Assembly (NCBI GenBank): GCA_001247695.2
Contig: LGRX02035246.1
Location: 1 to 64,000, forward strand
Source of the DNA: Cymbomonas tetramitiformis
Lineage: Eukaryota; Chlorophyta; Pyramimonadophyceae; Pyramimonadales; Pyramimonadaceae
Reading direction: 5' to 3'
Length of the DNA: 64,000 bases
The notes beneath the pieces are model-generated. The model had not been told where the DNA came from. It ran no database searches and saw only the letters and a list, made by a program, of their open reading frames with translations. The translations under genes and the position numbers were made by a program. This document shows positions 33,361 to 44,331 of this stretch, piece by piece. The first letter of the stretch is position 1; the number at the start of each line of letters is the position of its first letter.

Positions 33361-33693
33361 TTACGAAAATATACACATGTGACAAATTATAAAAATAAAC
33401 ATCACGGTCGTTGTCCTGCTGTTGAAAGGAACTGTTGTTTGTGCAGTTGGCTGTTGATTTGGATATAAAGAACTGATAGGGTCTTTTGCTCTTTCATTCT
33501 TCTTACTTCTGACTTGTAAACGGAGATGTGCCATCACAAAAGCGTGCTCTGTTTCGAAATGAGATCTTCCCCGTAAAATGCGATACTCGATAGCTTTGCG
33601 AACTTGCTTGACTGCAGTTGTACAAGCCCTCTGAGATTCTTGTCTTTCTGCATCGTCAACAGCGCGGGAAGGAGACACGTAACTAGCGAACAT
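33361..33693 (-). CDS. small hypothetical basic protein, divergent from the next gene
   Basis: A 110-codon frame begins MFASYVSPSRAVDDAERQES and has an Arg/Lys-rich helical middle (VKQVRKAIEYRILRGR). I do not recognise it. Its start lies about 130 bp from the start of the plus-strand host gene, the spacing of a shared promoter, which supports it being expressed. Another start at 33743 in a different frame overlaps it, so the true N-terminus is uncertain. Confidence 0.4.
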   Translation of the reverse strand: MFASYVSPSRAVDDAERQESQRACTTAVKQVRKAIEYRILRGRSHFETEHAFVMAHLRLQVRSKKNERAKDPISSLYPNQQPTAQTTVPFNSRTTTVMFIFIICHMCIFS

Positions 33694-33825
33694 GCGCTTC
33701 CAATGCCCCCAATTTCACACTTGATAGTTTCATCTGTAGTCACATCCTGCAGTTTATCTGTTTATTCCACCTTCTAGCTTTGACGCGCCTCGTGACAACA
33801 CTTGCAACACGAGCGGTAGAGCAAA
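33694..33825. promoter_or_regulatory. putative bidirectional promoter
   Basis: A short spacer lies between two divergent gene starts. No TATA box is evident. The call rests only on gene arrangement. Confidence 0.3.
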
Positions 33826-36800
33826 ATGGCTCTCAACAATGCGTCTTCGAAACGCAACATGGCTCCAAATTCAAATATAACAGATAAAGCGAGACCAATT
33901 TCTTATCGTCTTAACGAGCTAATTAACACGGCACATGCTCAGAGTTCAAACCAGGTATGATTTCAGTAGAACCTTTTTTTTGTCATTTGGTCTCCTGGTC
34001 GGTGGTGCTTACTATTCTGTGGTGGACTGGGCTTAAAAATAGACGTCGCAGCTTTGTCATACCACGCAAAAGTCACAGCTCACAACAGAAGTGTCGAAGG
34101 CGTTCCCAACACGTCCAAAACGCCAGACGTCTTCCCATGTGTACCATGACTTCATGGAAAGGTACGTCCTCTGGTTGAACTCGCGAAAAACCGTGAATTT
34201 TGATGCACGTAGAGGCCCATGCCCAACCCCGAACACGAAATGTGACCCCTCTAACCCCTGGCGTCGGCGTTATTAAGTCTGCGTGGGCGCCAGAGCGCTT
34301 GTCCAGAGGTTCCCTGCAATGGACTATGCTTACAACGGAATGCGATTTGGGCACAGGTGTCAAGAGGCGACACTCGTTCTTCCAGAGTTTGGTACTTCTA
34401 TACCGGATCATTTCAAAGAAAGCATGAAGTCTCAAGTCGTGCGACCTCGCACACGGACAATCCGCGAAGCTGAGCTAGCAGTGAGCCGGCAGGAGAAAAC
34501 AGTGACGCCCAGAAAAGGGCCTGCCTACGGCCGCATGAACTCCATATTCGTGGCGCCCAGTCTGGAAGTGGACAACGCTGACCTTCCGCCTTCAAACTTT
34601 TCAGAAAATCCTAAGGTGCTAACGGGCAGCACACAACCATCTCGGACACCGCGGAATTCAAACGGAGCGAGTGGACAGAACACTTCGCGGTCTAATAGGT
34701 CCGTACGTTCCGCCAGGTGAGTGCTTATCTCTCAGTGGTGCTACAATCTCTTATCAGAGCAGTGACCACCATACTGAAGAAGAGTCCCTCTTCCTCAGGA
34801 CACAGCGATCCACGAGAGACTCCATGGCCGAGGACACTGCGACGAGGTTCGACTTGATGGAGGCAAGTGGCATTTGTTATCGAAAGCTTCCTGTTTAACA
34901 CTGGAGAATTGTTTGTGACGTTTTCGCGAGATTCGGCGCTGAGTACATGGTCACCCCTTGCACTTTCCGCCTGTTTTCCCCGCGGGCCGCGGGAAGTGCC
35001 CCGAGGGGGCCTCACCAGCGCGCCCCGATAATACCTCCTTGGAAGTCTCTTGTCTGTCGCTGCGACTCTCGTGACGGGTGCATGCACACCCGCCTGAAGG
35101 TCAAAAACTTTCCGACAAGGAAATGACTGATTCCAAACGTCTGAATTTTTGAACTCGCGTCACGCCTCGAGATTACCGAACCCGCATTTTATTCACCAAG
35201 GCTATCGTACGGTCTATTGGACGCTGATTCGCCTCCACACTTCAGGTGAGCTGTCAATACGACGGGCGCTTCACGGAAGAAGACCAAATCAAAGATTTTG
35301 GCAGGTCTGTCCTTGCTTTTGGAATGCAAAGTGAAAGTACTACATACTAGCGTACTACGTGCTAATGTACCACATGAACGTACAATCCAGCTTGAATATG
35401 CAGCCTAAACCTACGCTAGAACGGGCGCCGTCACGAGGGTTATTTGCACCGACCTGAGGGTTTGCGCTCACACGGAGCCTCTCGGTTTCAACGCGTCGAG
35501 TGGCGCTGACCACCTGGGGGTTTGCGCTCACACGGAGCCTCCCGGTTTCAACGCGTCGAGTGGCCTCCTCCTCATAGGCTCCACGCAAATCGAAGGGCCC
35601 GTGTGTACTATCTGCACGCTGCAGCTTCTTCTGCTTCTTATAAGCTCCAATCCTGAATTTGCAAGTGGGGTGAGAGGATGCGTGGAACAGACCAGTGCTA
35701 CCGCGAGTTCCTCGGCACACCGGACCCCTATGGGAACTCTTTCTGCGCTACGCCCGCAAAGATAAGGTGCACTGCCCGCAGCGCCTTTGAGGTGGTCCAT
35801 CGGCCACCCTCATCGGGTTAACGATATGCCATATCATCTACTGCCTGCTCGCAACTGGCCACTGCGATACCTCCGGCCTGATCCGCGCTCGACCGCAGGG
35901 GGGTCTCCTGCGGGGAGAGTTCAGCGTTTCTCAAACCGAACGATGCTCAGCACCGAGCTGTCATCTCTTGCTGTGGGAACCTGCCGAGCCAATCCCCTGA
36001 CATGCACTTGAGATGCCCTGGGGATGGGTCGAGCGTCGGGGCTGCTGTCAACTCTTTTGTGTGCGGGCTGTCTAAGTGTGGTGGTGAGAGCGATGAAACT
36101 TTGGTGAGAGCGGCATTCGGAACAAGATGTGGATCGCCCGCGCTCATCCTCCAGCCGAAGATGCAATTAAGCGATGTGCGAGTGTCGGGTGCGAACAAAT
36201 TGGCCACAGGATCCTATTACGATGAAGACGGAACGCGAGGCGCAGGAGGCCAGGGAGCAGATGTGGGCCCAAACGAAAGCGGAGCCGGAGGAGTGTCCTG
36301 TGAAGAGGCTGATCAACCAGCAAGATCTGGCCATTCTGGTTGGTTGGGGGATGGGCGGGTGCATTTTGCACGAGCATGCTGCTCTTTAGCCCGCAGAAAA
36401 GACCCCGCCTTTTTATCGTTATAGTTCAATCCAAGTTAGGAAATATTGGGCTCTCTTCTGAAGTCCTGTGGGGATCTCGTTGAATTGGCTTCGGTCGGTT
36501 TGCCTCGAGCCCCTTCGGATCGGGGATGAAACGTGTGTCTTCTGCATTCTATCGTGATGAGAGTCGAGAGGACGGTTGTGAGGAGAGGGTGTGCTTAATC
36601 TATGCCCTTAGTTGGGGAGCTTTCTACTGCTACTGCTGGGTGGTTCTCACCCAGCCATCATAATACGTACTGCTCACACTAGTACCCCTGAGCACTCGTT
36701 ATTGCTGCTTGGGAGGGGCGCTTCCCCGAGGGCAACCTACTCTTGTAAACCGGGCCTGCTGTGCCCCGCTGTGAAATCTAAGACGTGTACGTTCTATTTC

Positions 36801-39800
36801 TTCCAGCGGTCACATATTGTCACCTTGTAGAACGGCCAAAGGGCGCTCTATGCGGGCTCATCGCAGCCACTTACGGTGCAGTGTTGCTGCCCAGTCCTCG
36901 AATCTGATGCTTCGACATTTCCCGTGCATCCATCTGTCTCAGACGGCACTCAGCTCGTGGAGTTAATTCACCCCTCGCCTTCTGCCCACGTGGATGCAGT
37001 GTTCGGATCTGAACCTTCTCCCAAACCGGATCAACCTTGGAGAGCTAAGTGTGGCTTTTAAGGTGATTTCCAATCTTTACACACACTTGCCGTGATGCCT
37101 ATGAGGTGCGACGCGTCTTGCCCTAAAACATGCTCAAAAGAGAGGCCTGCACGATTCTCCAGCTTGCACCTTGTGAGTTGGGAACCCTTAATCGCGTGTG
37201 GCGCATGCTTGACAGTTGCGAGACCTGTTGTGCTGACGAGTCGGGGGCAGCTCCAATGAGCGAGGGATGCTGCTGCGGTCGGTTGGAGAGAGTCGGATAA
37301 GGCTTGACGGATGGAGGACGGGCTTGTGCCAGTTGATGCGGCCCCAGGCTCAGCCACAGGACGGTGTTCAAGCGTTCAGCAGTAATACCAGTGACAAGCT
37401 CAGGGTGACGGCTTGTGGAGTGCAGGCGTCATACCGGAACCTGGCAGACTGCAAGAGTGCTCAACCGCGCCCCCCCGACCTGTGCTACGAGGAGTTCGTG
37501 GAGTGCCTCATACGTATAGGCCTCATGACTTACTCCCATCCCCCCTTCGACAAGAAGTTCCCCTCCTCCAAGGTACCCCTAGTATACCCTGAGGGACCAA
37601 GCACTCTCCAGCACTGCTCATGCCACATTCGCGCGAAGCTGTGTGCAGCATACAGGCGAGCACGGAGCTGCTCGTCATCTCCGAATGACACTCTCAGGCT
37701 GAGGCGAGCACGGAGCTGCTCGTCACCTCCGAATGACGCTCGCAGGCTGATGCGATGCACGGATCTGCTCGTCACCCCCGAATGACACTCTCAGGCTGAG
37801 GCGATGCACGGATCTGCTCGTTACCTCCGAATGACACTCTCAGGCTGAGGCGAGCACGGAGCTGCTCGTCACCTCCGACGACACTTCTTCCAGGCTGAGG
37901 CGAGGCACGCTGCCTGTCACCCCGACGACACTCTCAGGCTGAGGCAGTGCACGGAGCTTGAGGCGAGGCACGGAGCTGCTCGTCATCTCCGAATGACACT
38001 CGCAGGCTGAGGCGAGCACGGAGCTGCTCTTCACCTCCGACTGCCACTCTCAGGCTGAGGCGATGCACGGCGCTGCTCGTCACCTCCGAATGACGCTCGC
38101 AGGGTGAGGCGATTCGCGGAGCTGCTCCATCATGGATAGGCGTTGCCAACAAAACAGAGAAAAGCAGCGGCCCGAGCCATTTGCTGGCTGCCGGAAGCAC
38201 GCGGCGTCTCGTGAGGTCCTGGGAGGAAGCGGAGTCACTTCAATGCTGACTTTCACTCTGGGTGGCAACCGCGGTCCTCAGGAGAAGCTCACGGCGTTCA
38301 TGTCAAACATGGATTTACTGAACTCGGACACGAGGGAGCTGAAGCTCCGCCTGAACGCGCTCGAGCGGTTCAAGAAGGAGCGAGGAAAGCGGAATTTGGA
38401 GCAGTACGTCGCTCTCAACCTTAGACATCCACATGGTTGCTTTTCATGCTCGCACACGCAAGCACGGGCGCGATGAGCGCCTGCTCTTACGCTGTAATTT
38501 GATGTGGGTGTAGTACCGACACGTTGGCTGCCTCGCTAGTTGGGTATTTCAGCTAGAGCAGAGATGGTTATGATAGGCAGTGGGTGTGAATTGTGGCTGT
38601 GTGTGGGCGCATCCCGGCTGTACCTTTCTGGTGGTACTGCCTCTCGAGGATCATACAGCAGGCTCGTCTGCCCTTGCTTGAAGGAGAGACAGGGGGTGGT
38701 GACGGCTGCATGCAGTCTATGGCTTCCCTTGATTTGTGCTGGGAGCAGCTGGGTGCCCATATGTGGTTTCTGCTTCCCATCATCATTCATGTTGGCAGTA
38801 CTCTTGCGAGGCACCTGCAGTGAAGCGCCAGGGGGCACGCCACTAGAGCACGCGTACTCCCGGTTACCCAGATGTTGCTGCATCACATGTGACGTGTCGG
38901 GCAATGATTCATGATTACGGGCCATGCTGTCATCCATACTGCTTTTCTTCAGTGTATCAGCGCACTCCAAGTATGTCAATGTGTGTGCACGCGTGGTTTA
39001 TCCTTAAAACGGGACCCTCTAAGCCTCGCTGGGCCACCCGAGTGCCTCTGAGACTGCAGTGCCGGGGCGCTTTGAAGTCGCTTCACCTCTTCCCCTAGAC
39101 TCTTGCATCCCGCCACCATGCCCACCCTGCCCGAACTGCGCAGCATAGTCCGTCTCCTCAATCGCGTCCTCGCAAGCCCTGTCCACCAGTGCCAACCTCT
39201 TCGCCTCCTCCCGTTCCTATATTTATTTCGGCGGAATATGCACAATTTCTCTCTCCGTCAATATGTTAATTTGCACGTCGCTACAGGATCCCTGTCCCTA
39301 TAAGTTCCCCCCCACTGTACCCTGGTCAGTCGCGGCATACTGCCGCCCACTTCATGCTATATACCAGCGTGCTGCTCCGGCATCTGCACAGCCCCTCTGG
39401 TGTGAGGCTCTAGCTGACTTCCGTGCCTCACAGCGCTATGCAATTACCCATATCCCTATCCCTCTGCGCCGATACACCTTAGGCAGCTGCGATGCAGCTG
39501 AGAATTGGTGACTGTCACATTTCCTCTCAGTTCTTGGTTCCGCATGGACTTATCTGACCATGTGGAGGCCTCCACCAATTACGTTTTCAGGAAATGGTCA
39601 TATGTTGACTCGCAAATGAAGCCACAGCTGTCACCGGCTGCCATAGCAGTTGCCACAGGTGCCGCATTTCCCACCCAGCGCCCTGCTGTATGACGCGAGT
39701 GTACAACTCTGCTGCGGTGTTCACAGGGGCTGCTGCCATTTCTTTGGAGCAAGGCCAGAGCATGAGTAGCTACATGCTAGCTTGAGCATGAGTTCTCATC

Positions 39801-41307
39801 GATTGTGGTAGTAGTTTTAATACATGGTGAATGCAACTTGGGCAAGTTGGCTGCATCCCATGTATTGAACCGAATCATGTGTGCCTGCATCCCGTAGGGG
39901 GCAGAACTTTCGGTTTGATCCGTGCGGCCTCTCCAAGGAAAATGCATTCAGATAGCATGCAAGTCGAGTTTGCCTGCAGGCGAGCCCTTTCCAGAGAACG
40001 TTCGGTTTGATCGGTGCGGCCTCTCCAAGGAAGATGCATTCAGATAGCATGCAAGTCGAGTTTGCCTGCGGGCGAGCCCTTTCCAGAGAACGCGTCTGGG
40101 AATCCTGGGTGGCCACAGGGACTTTAGATCCGAAGCTGTTGGCTCTGATCCAAAAGAACGAGGACACCGCGGATCCCGCAGTTTGGAGAGAATATAAGGA
40201 AGTTGGCATTGATTGCGGCTGTATTCAGGTAACGCCTGTAATTTTGCGGTTTCAACCGTGTGAACCTATTCTGGTACGATATTCGAGTCTATCACAGTTT
40301 GCTTACTGAACCAGCAAGCATATCTCCGGTAGCATGCAAGTCGATGTAGCTTCGAGGGCGTCACTTGACAGCGCTGTGCAGCGCCCTCTTTTGGATGTTC
40401 CAAAATCTGTTGTGGCAAGGTGGGTAATAAAACGACGCCCCCACATCTATGGACCAGGCGATATGCTTGCTTTTTAGGAAGATGTCCTTCGGAGAAGTCT
40501 TATCCGTGCAGTGAAAATTGATGTTCCTGGTAAACCCAATCAAATGATCCGTCTTGGCAACTTATCAGTTTTCCTCTGGGGATGATGCCATCTTTGTGGA
40601 TTCTGGATCAGACCAACTGTTCAGCCTTGATTGAGTTGTGAAACACATCAGATCTCCAGGTTGTGTACCATCTCCAGCCATTCATTGGCTGGCCACGCAG
40701 TTCCAACGCACAAACTAGCGTTTAAGAGTAGCATCACTGTTGGTCGATGACATTTGGCATGTTTGATGGGAGTTGCTTGCAGATGTGGCCCGGGAAGTCT
40801 GTCCAGCGCTTCTTTAGGGTTGCCCTTCGAAATCGGCACACGCGCCTGTCTAACTTTGAAGTGAACTGTGTCAATTTACCGTTCATGGAGGCTACATATT
40901 CGGAGCGGCCTCTTGCGTGTGGAATTCCGCGGGTAAGATCCAAGTTTCAAGCCCCTCAATTACTCCTAATGTATATTCCATTTATCGTGTTTGTAGAAAG
41001 GCGCATGCGAGAAGTAAGTGCCTTTGTATTTGAAGAGGGTATCAGGGATTGAAGGGATGCAACTTGAATGTGGAATCCATATCAGATATTCACTGACAGT
41101 TGTGTCATGATCTTGCAGGTCTTGGAGCTGACATGCGGATTTACTACTGCTGGTGAATGGCTTGGAGCAATCGATATTAGATTTGAGAAAACTGGAAATG
41201 TTCTATCGATTCCCGTTTATGCTAAGGCGGTTTGGCATCATAATTTTGAAACATATGCAAGGCACAAGGTTGAATTGGGACTTCCTTTGCAGGAGCCCTC
41301 TTCTCAG
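33826..41307 (+). CDS. multi-exon host gene, EF-hand-like region then ASH-like domain (probable ciliary protein)
   Basis: Twelve exons join without a phase conflict into 585 open codons: 33826-33954, 34052-34161, 34294-34716, 34799-34862, 35246-35304, 35691-35766, 36210-36338, 37426-37572, 38282-38403, 40072-40228, 40783-40932 and 41119-41307. The start MALNNASSKRNM is in exon 1. Exon 4 ends with a GC donor (GAG/GCAAGT). Helical pieces such as PLWELFLRYARKDK and DLCYEEFVECLIRIGLMTY recall an EF-hand-like fold. The last exons (WPGKSVQRFFRVALRN; AGEWLGAIDIRFEKTGNVLS then IPVYAKAV) resemble ASH/MSP immunoglobulin-like domains of ciliary proteins. The exact family is unknown. The acceptor of exon 10 is mutated (CGG for CAG) beside a tandem duplication, so the allele may be impaired. 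More exons may follow. Confidence 0.6.
35455..35565. repeat. two-copy 66-bp tandem repeat in an intron
   Basis: GGGTTTGCGCTCACACGGAG through TTTCAACGCGTCGAGTGGC occurs twice with two or three differences. It lies between exons 5 and 6 of the host gene. Confidence 0.85.
37650..38125. repeat. 48-bp minisatellite in an intron
   Basis: About ten imperfect units contain GGAGCTGCTCGTCACCTCCG, AATGACACTC and CAGGCTGAGGCGA. It sits in the intron between exons 8 and 9 of the host gene and generates spurious open frames on both strands. Confidence 0.92.
39010..39215 (-). repeat. dispersed repeat, copy A
   Basis: On the minus strand this reads GGACAGGGCTTGCGAGGACG and on through GATTGAGGAGACGGACTATG and GGTGGCGGGATGCAAGAGTC. 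It is clearly related to 44690-44800 on the plus strand. Both can be read in the same frame (DRACEDAIEET against DRAWEDRIEET), which suggests a coding repeat such as a retrotransposon frame. Confidence 0.6.
39909..40092. repeat. 92-bp tandem duplication across an exon boundary
   Basis: TTCGGTTTGATCSGTGCGGC through CCTTTCCAGAGAACG occurs at 39909 and 40001. It contains the intron 9 acceptor and the first 21 bases of exon 10. The acceptor is CAG in the first copy (39977-39979) but CGG in the second (40069-40071), which leads into the rest of the exon. Confidence 0.9.
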
Positions 41308-42360
41308 GTACTGCACACTATCTCTTGTTAAACCCAACATGTTTTGATGCTAGCTAGAATAAGGGAAAACACAGGACTTGTAAAATGAAATTCGTGATTG
41401 GTTATCAGAAATATAATGGCTATTAGATTATATGGAACACCGGATGTAGTAATTCTTTTCTCGGATATCAAACAGTCGAATTGCACCTATGTGGATGCAG
41501 ACCCCACACTGCATTCTGCCTATAAATGGACTTCCTCGGCATATACTCGAAAGCACAGCGTCATTGTTGTATAGCATTGGCGAGTATCACCATCAGTACA
41601 GTTACGCATGTCTGAGATGTATGATTGCCCAGAACAACGAAAATATCGATACGTATCAATTATCATTACTATTGATAACGACTTTAATGACTTATCAAAC
41701 TATATCAGCGACAGGGGAAAAATGTTCGATACCGTCTCTTACTCGGCACCACCAGCAGACTGCTCAGCCACGGCACACGATCCATCAACTTACTCCATAT
41801 CATCACCATTATCCTCCGAACTAGTGGAGCCGCGAGCTGACTCTCACCGTCAAAGCCAGCGCCGCCGTCGAAATCCTGTCGATCACCGCCCTCTCCTTCC
41901 ACAACTTCCGTGCGGTAGTTCACATGGTGGAATATGCCGTCGAGAGTGCCGAATAACGGTAGGGTCATCCACCGCCACAATCGCTCTCAACCGCCGCCGC
42001 TCAAAATCGCTCGCACCACCGGCCGCCGCTCCCGCTTGAACTGGGTACGGCAGGAACGGACATATATGCGTGGTGATAACATCTGGGTGCGCAGCAAGGA
42101 GTTCGCAAAATGTAAGGACTGAATGCGCCGGCTCTAGCACACTCGTTCATGCAGCAGACAGCATTACTTCCGGCGGGAGTGTTGTGCATGTTGATCAATC
42201 CAATGGTTACTCAACGTCGCCACGGATTCTGCGGTGCAACCGCCGTGATCACGGTGTCACATCCGCCAGCTTCATATCCAAAATTCTAAATACACATTTA
42301 ACAATAGCCATATAAGCACACATTAGGATAGGATGCGCAACAACGAATTCAAATCATCCA
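41308..42360. other. intron or downstream region of the host gene
   Basis: A good donor (CAG/GTACTG) at 41308 opens this stretch. I could not place another exon with confidence. Short open frames here have no motifs. Confidence 0.4.
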
Positions 42361-42369
42361 AATTACGAG

Positions 42370-44322
42370 GAAAGAACTATTATTTAGGAATATAATGGTG
42401 GTAAAATGGGGAATATAAATCATGTGCGATTTTTCGGGAATAGATTTGTGACACATGCACATGCATGATATTCACATAAGGAATCGCCGCCAACCTCGAT
42501 CCAGACGCAGTGTGCTTTCGGAAGCGCTTAAAGGTTAAAGCTTCACTGCACGTATACCCCACACTGTTTGCGAGTAAATTATATTAGGAAAACATTTTTT
42601 CAACGTTCGTAACGCACATATACATATTATTTAGACTCCTAGGAATTTTTTGAGCTCTTGATTGAGCCGATCCATGGCCGCATCAGCCCAGTTTGCAGTG
42701 GCGACTGCGAGCTAAGCTGATAGGCCCTTATAACGTTCATGCACATCTCATAAAACTCAAAAGCGGAAGGGTGCTCGTGCGTTCTAGTCCACGAGACTTG
42801 GCACACATATTACTAACAGCAATATCGGTGCACCCTCAAACGCACAACCTATGATGTACGCTATGCGCAAAACGCGAGCTGCACATCATGAGGCAGGTTT
42901 GGGTTTGGGTTTGCATGTACCCAAACCCAAACATGCCAAACAGCAAAGGGCTTCCCGTGAGTTTCAGCGCACGTAACTTTGCAAAAGTATTCTAAGACAC
43001 ATATCTTCTAGTCGCCAAAAGCCCAAGGCCTCAAAAGCCTTGTGTACGAAGCCATCAATGTATTTCTTTGGCATGTATTGGGGTTGGGTACACTCGAACA
43101 CAAACCCAATAAATCTGCCAAACTGAAAAATACTTCCCGTGCATTATAGCGCGCGAAACTATGCACACATATTTACAAGATACATATCTTTCAGTTCTCG
43201 GAAGCTCAAGGCCTGAGATAACTTGTCGGTAAAACCATCAATTTATTTCTTTGACAGATCTATTGGGCTTGGGCTCGAATGTTTCCAAACCCAATACATG
43301 CTAAACAGCAAACGACTTCCCGTGTGTTATAGCGCACGTAATTGCGTAGAAATATTGTCAAGATATCTATCTTTTATATATTCGAAGCACAAGCTCTAAG
43401 AAAGTCTGTGCGCAAAATGGTATAACTATTTCTTTGACACAGATTTTAGCGTGATATTCAAACTCGCAAATCTGGGTCAAAGAAATGATATGTTAACTTC
43501 GCGCACAAGCTATCGCAAACCTTGCACTTCAGAAATACGAAATATATACATCTTAGCAATGTATTTTGCAAAGTTACGTGCGCTGGAACTCACGGGAAGC
43601 CCTTTGCGGTTTGGCATGTTTGGGTTTGGGTACATTGAAACCCACACCCAAAAGGCATCATGCCAGCACGCGACCGTCTTTAATATGCTCTTGAGGGTGC
43701 ACTGATATTGCTATGAACAATATCACCGCCAAGTTTCGTGAGACGATTCTCACGTAAACCCCTTTATGCAAAGCCGCAAGTGGTTGAAACCATCTCGCAC
43801 CGCACCAACTTAGCTTGCAGTCGCGACTGGATGCTATAAGCTGATGCGGGTGCGGATGGGGGATATCGATAGCTCAAACGAAAGGTATTCACCTAATGAA
43901 TACAAACGCTTGAGAATCGAATGGTGGAAAAAAATGTGCTTCATGCAATAAATTGTTTAGAACAAGGGGGTGTGCCAGACGCAAAATATTGCACACGTTG
44001 AACCGAAGGCACCTTCCCAAAGGCACTGAAACCCGATGGATCGATGATCCATCGGTTTTTTTGTCGCTTTTGGACTCACGTAAGGCACTCCACTTTGAAA
44101 ACCAAAACGATAGCGACATCCGAAACGGAATTGGAATACCAATTGATGTGTCACTCTACTCACTACTGTGACGACCTACAGGTTGCGGTACGCGGTGTCC
44201 ACCATACGATAGTGATAGTACAAACGATAGGTGGCATGTGACATCAAATCTATTCCCGAAAAATAGTATTTCATTTATATTCCCCATTTAACCTTTTTCT
44301 ATTCCCGAATAATTACCCTACC
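42370..44322. mobile_element. foldback element with 9-bp duplication (MULE-like), 2.0 kb
   Basis: Flanked by AATTACGAG at 42361-42369 and 44323-44331. The ends form long imperfect inverted repeats: AATGGGGAATATAAAT and TTTTTCGGGAATAGATTTG occur near 42405-42450 and, inverted, near 44235-44300. A further inverted pair (CGACTGCRAGCTAAG and ATATCRGTGCACCCTCAA) links 42690-42840 with 43700-43830. The middle has three units of about 182 bp (TTCCCGTG at 42953, 43134 and 43317). No protein is encoded. The 9-bp duplication and long inverted arms point to a non-autonomous Mutator-like element. Confidence 0.82.
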
Positions 44323-44331
44323 AATTACGAG

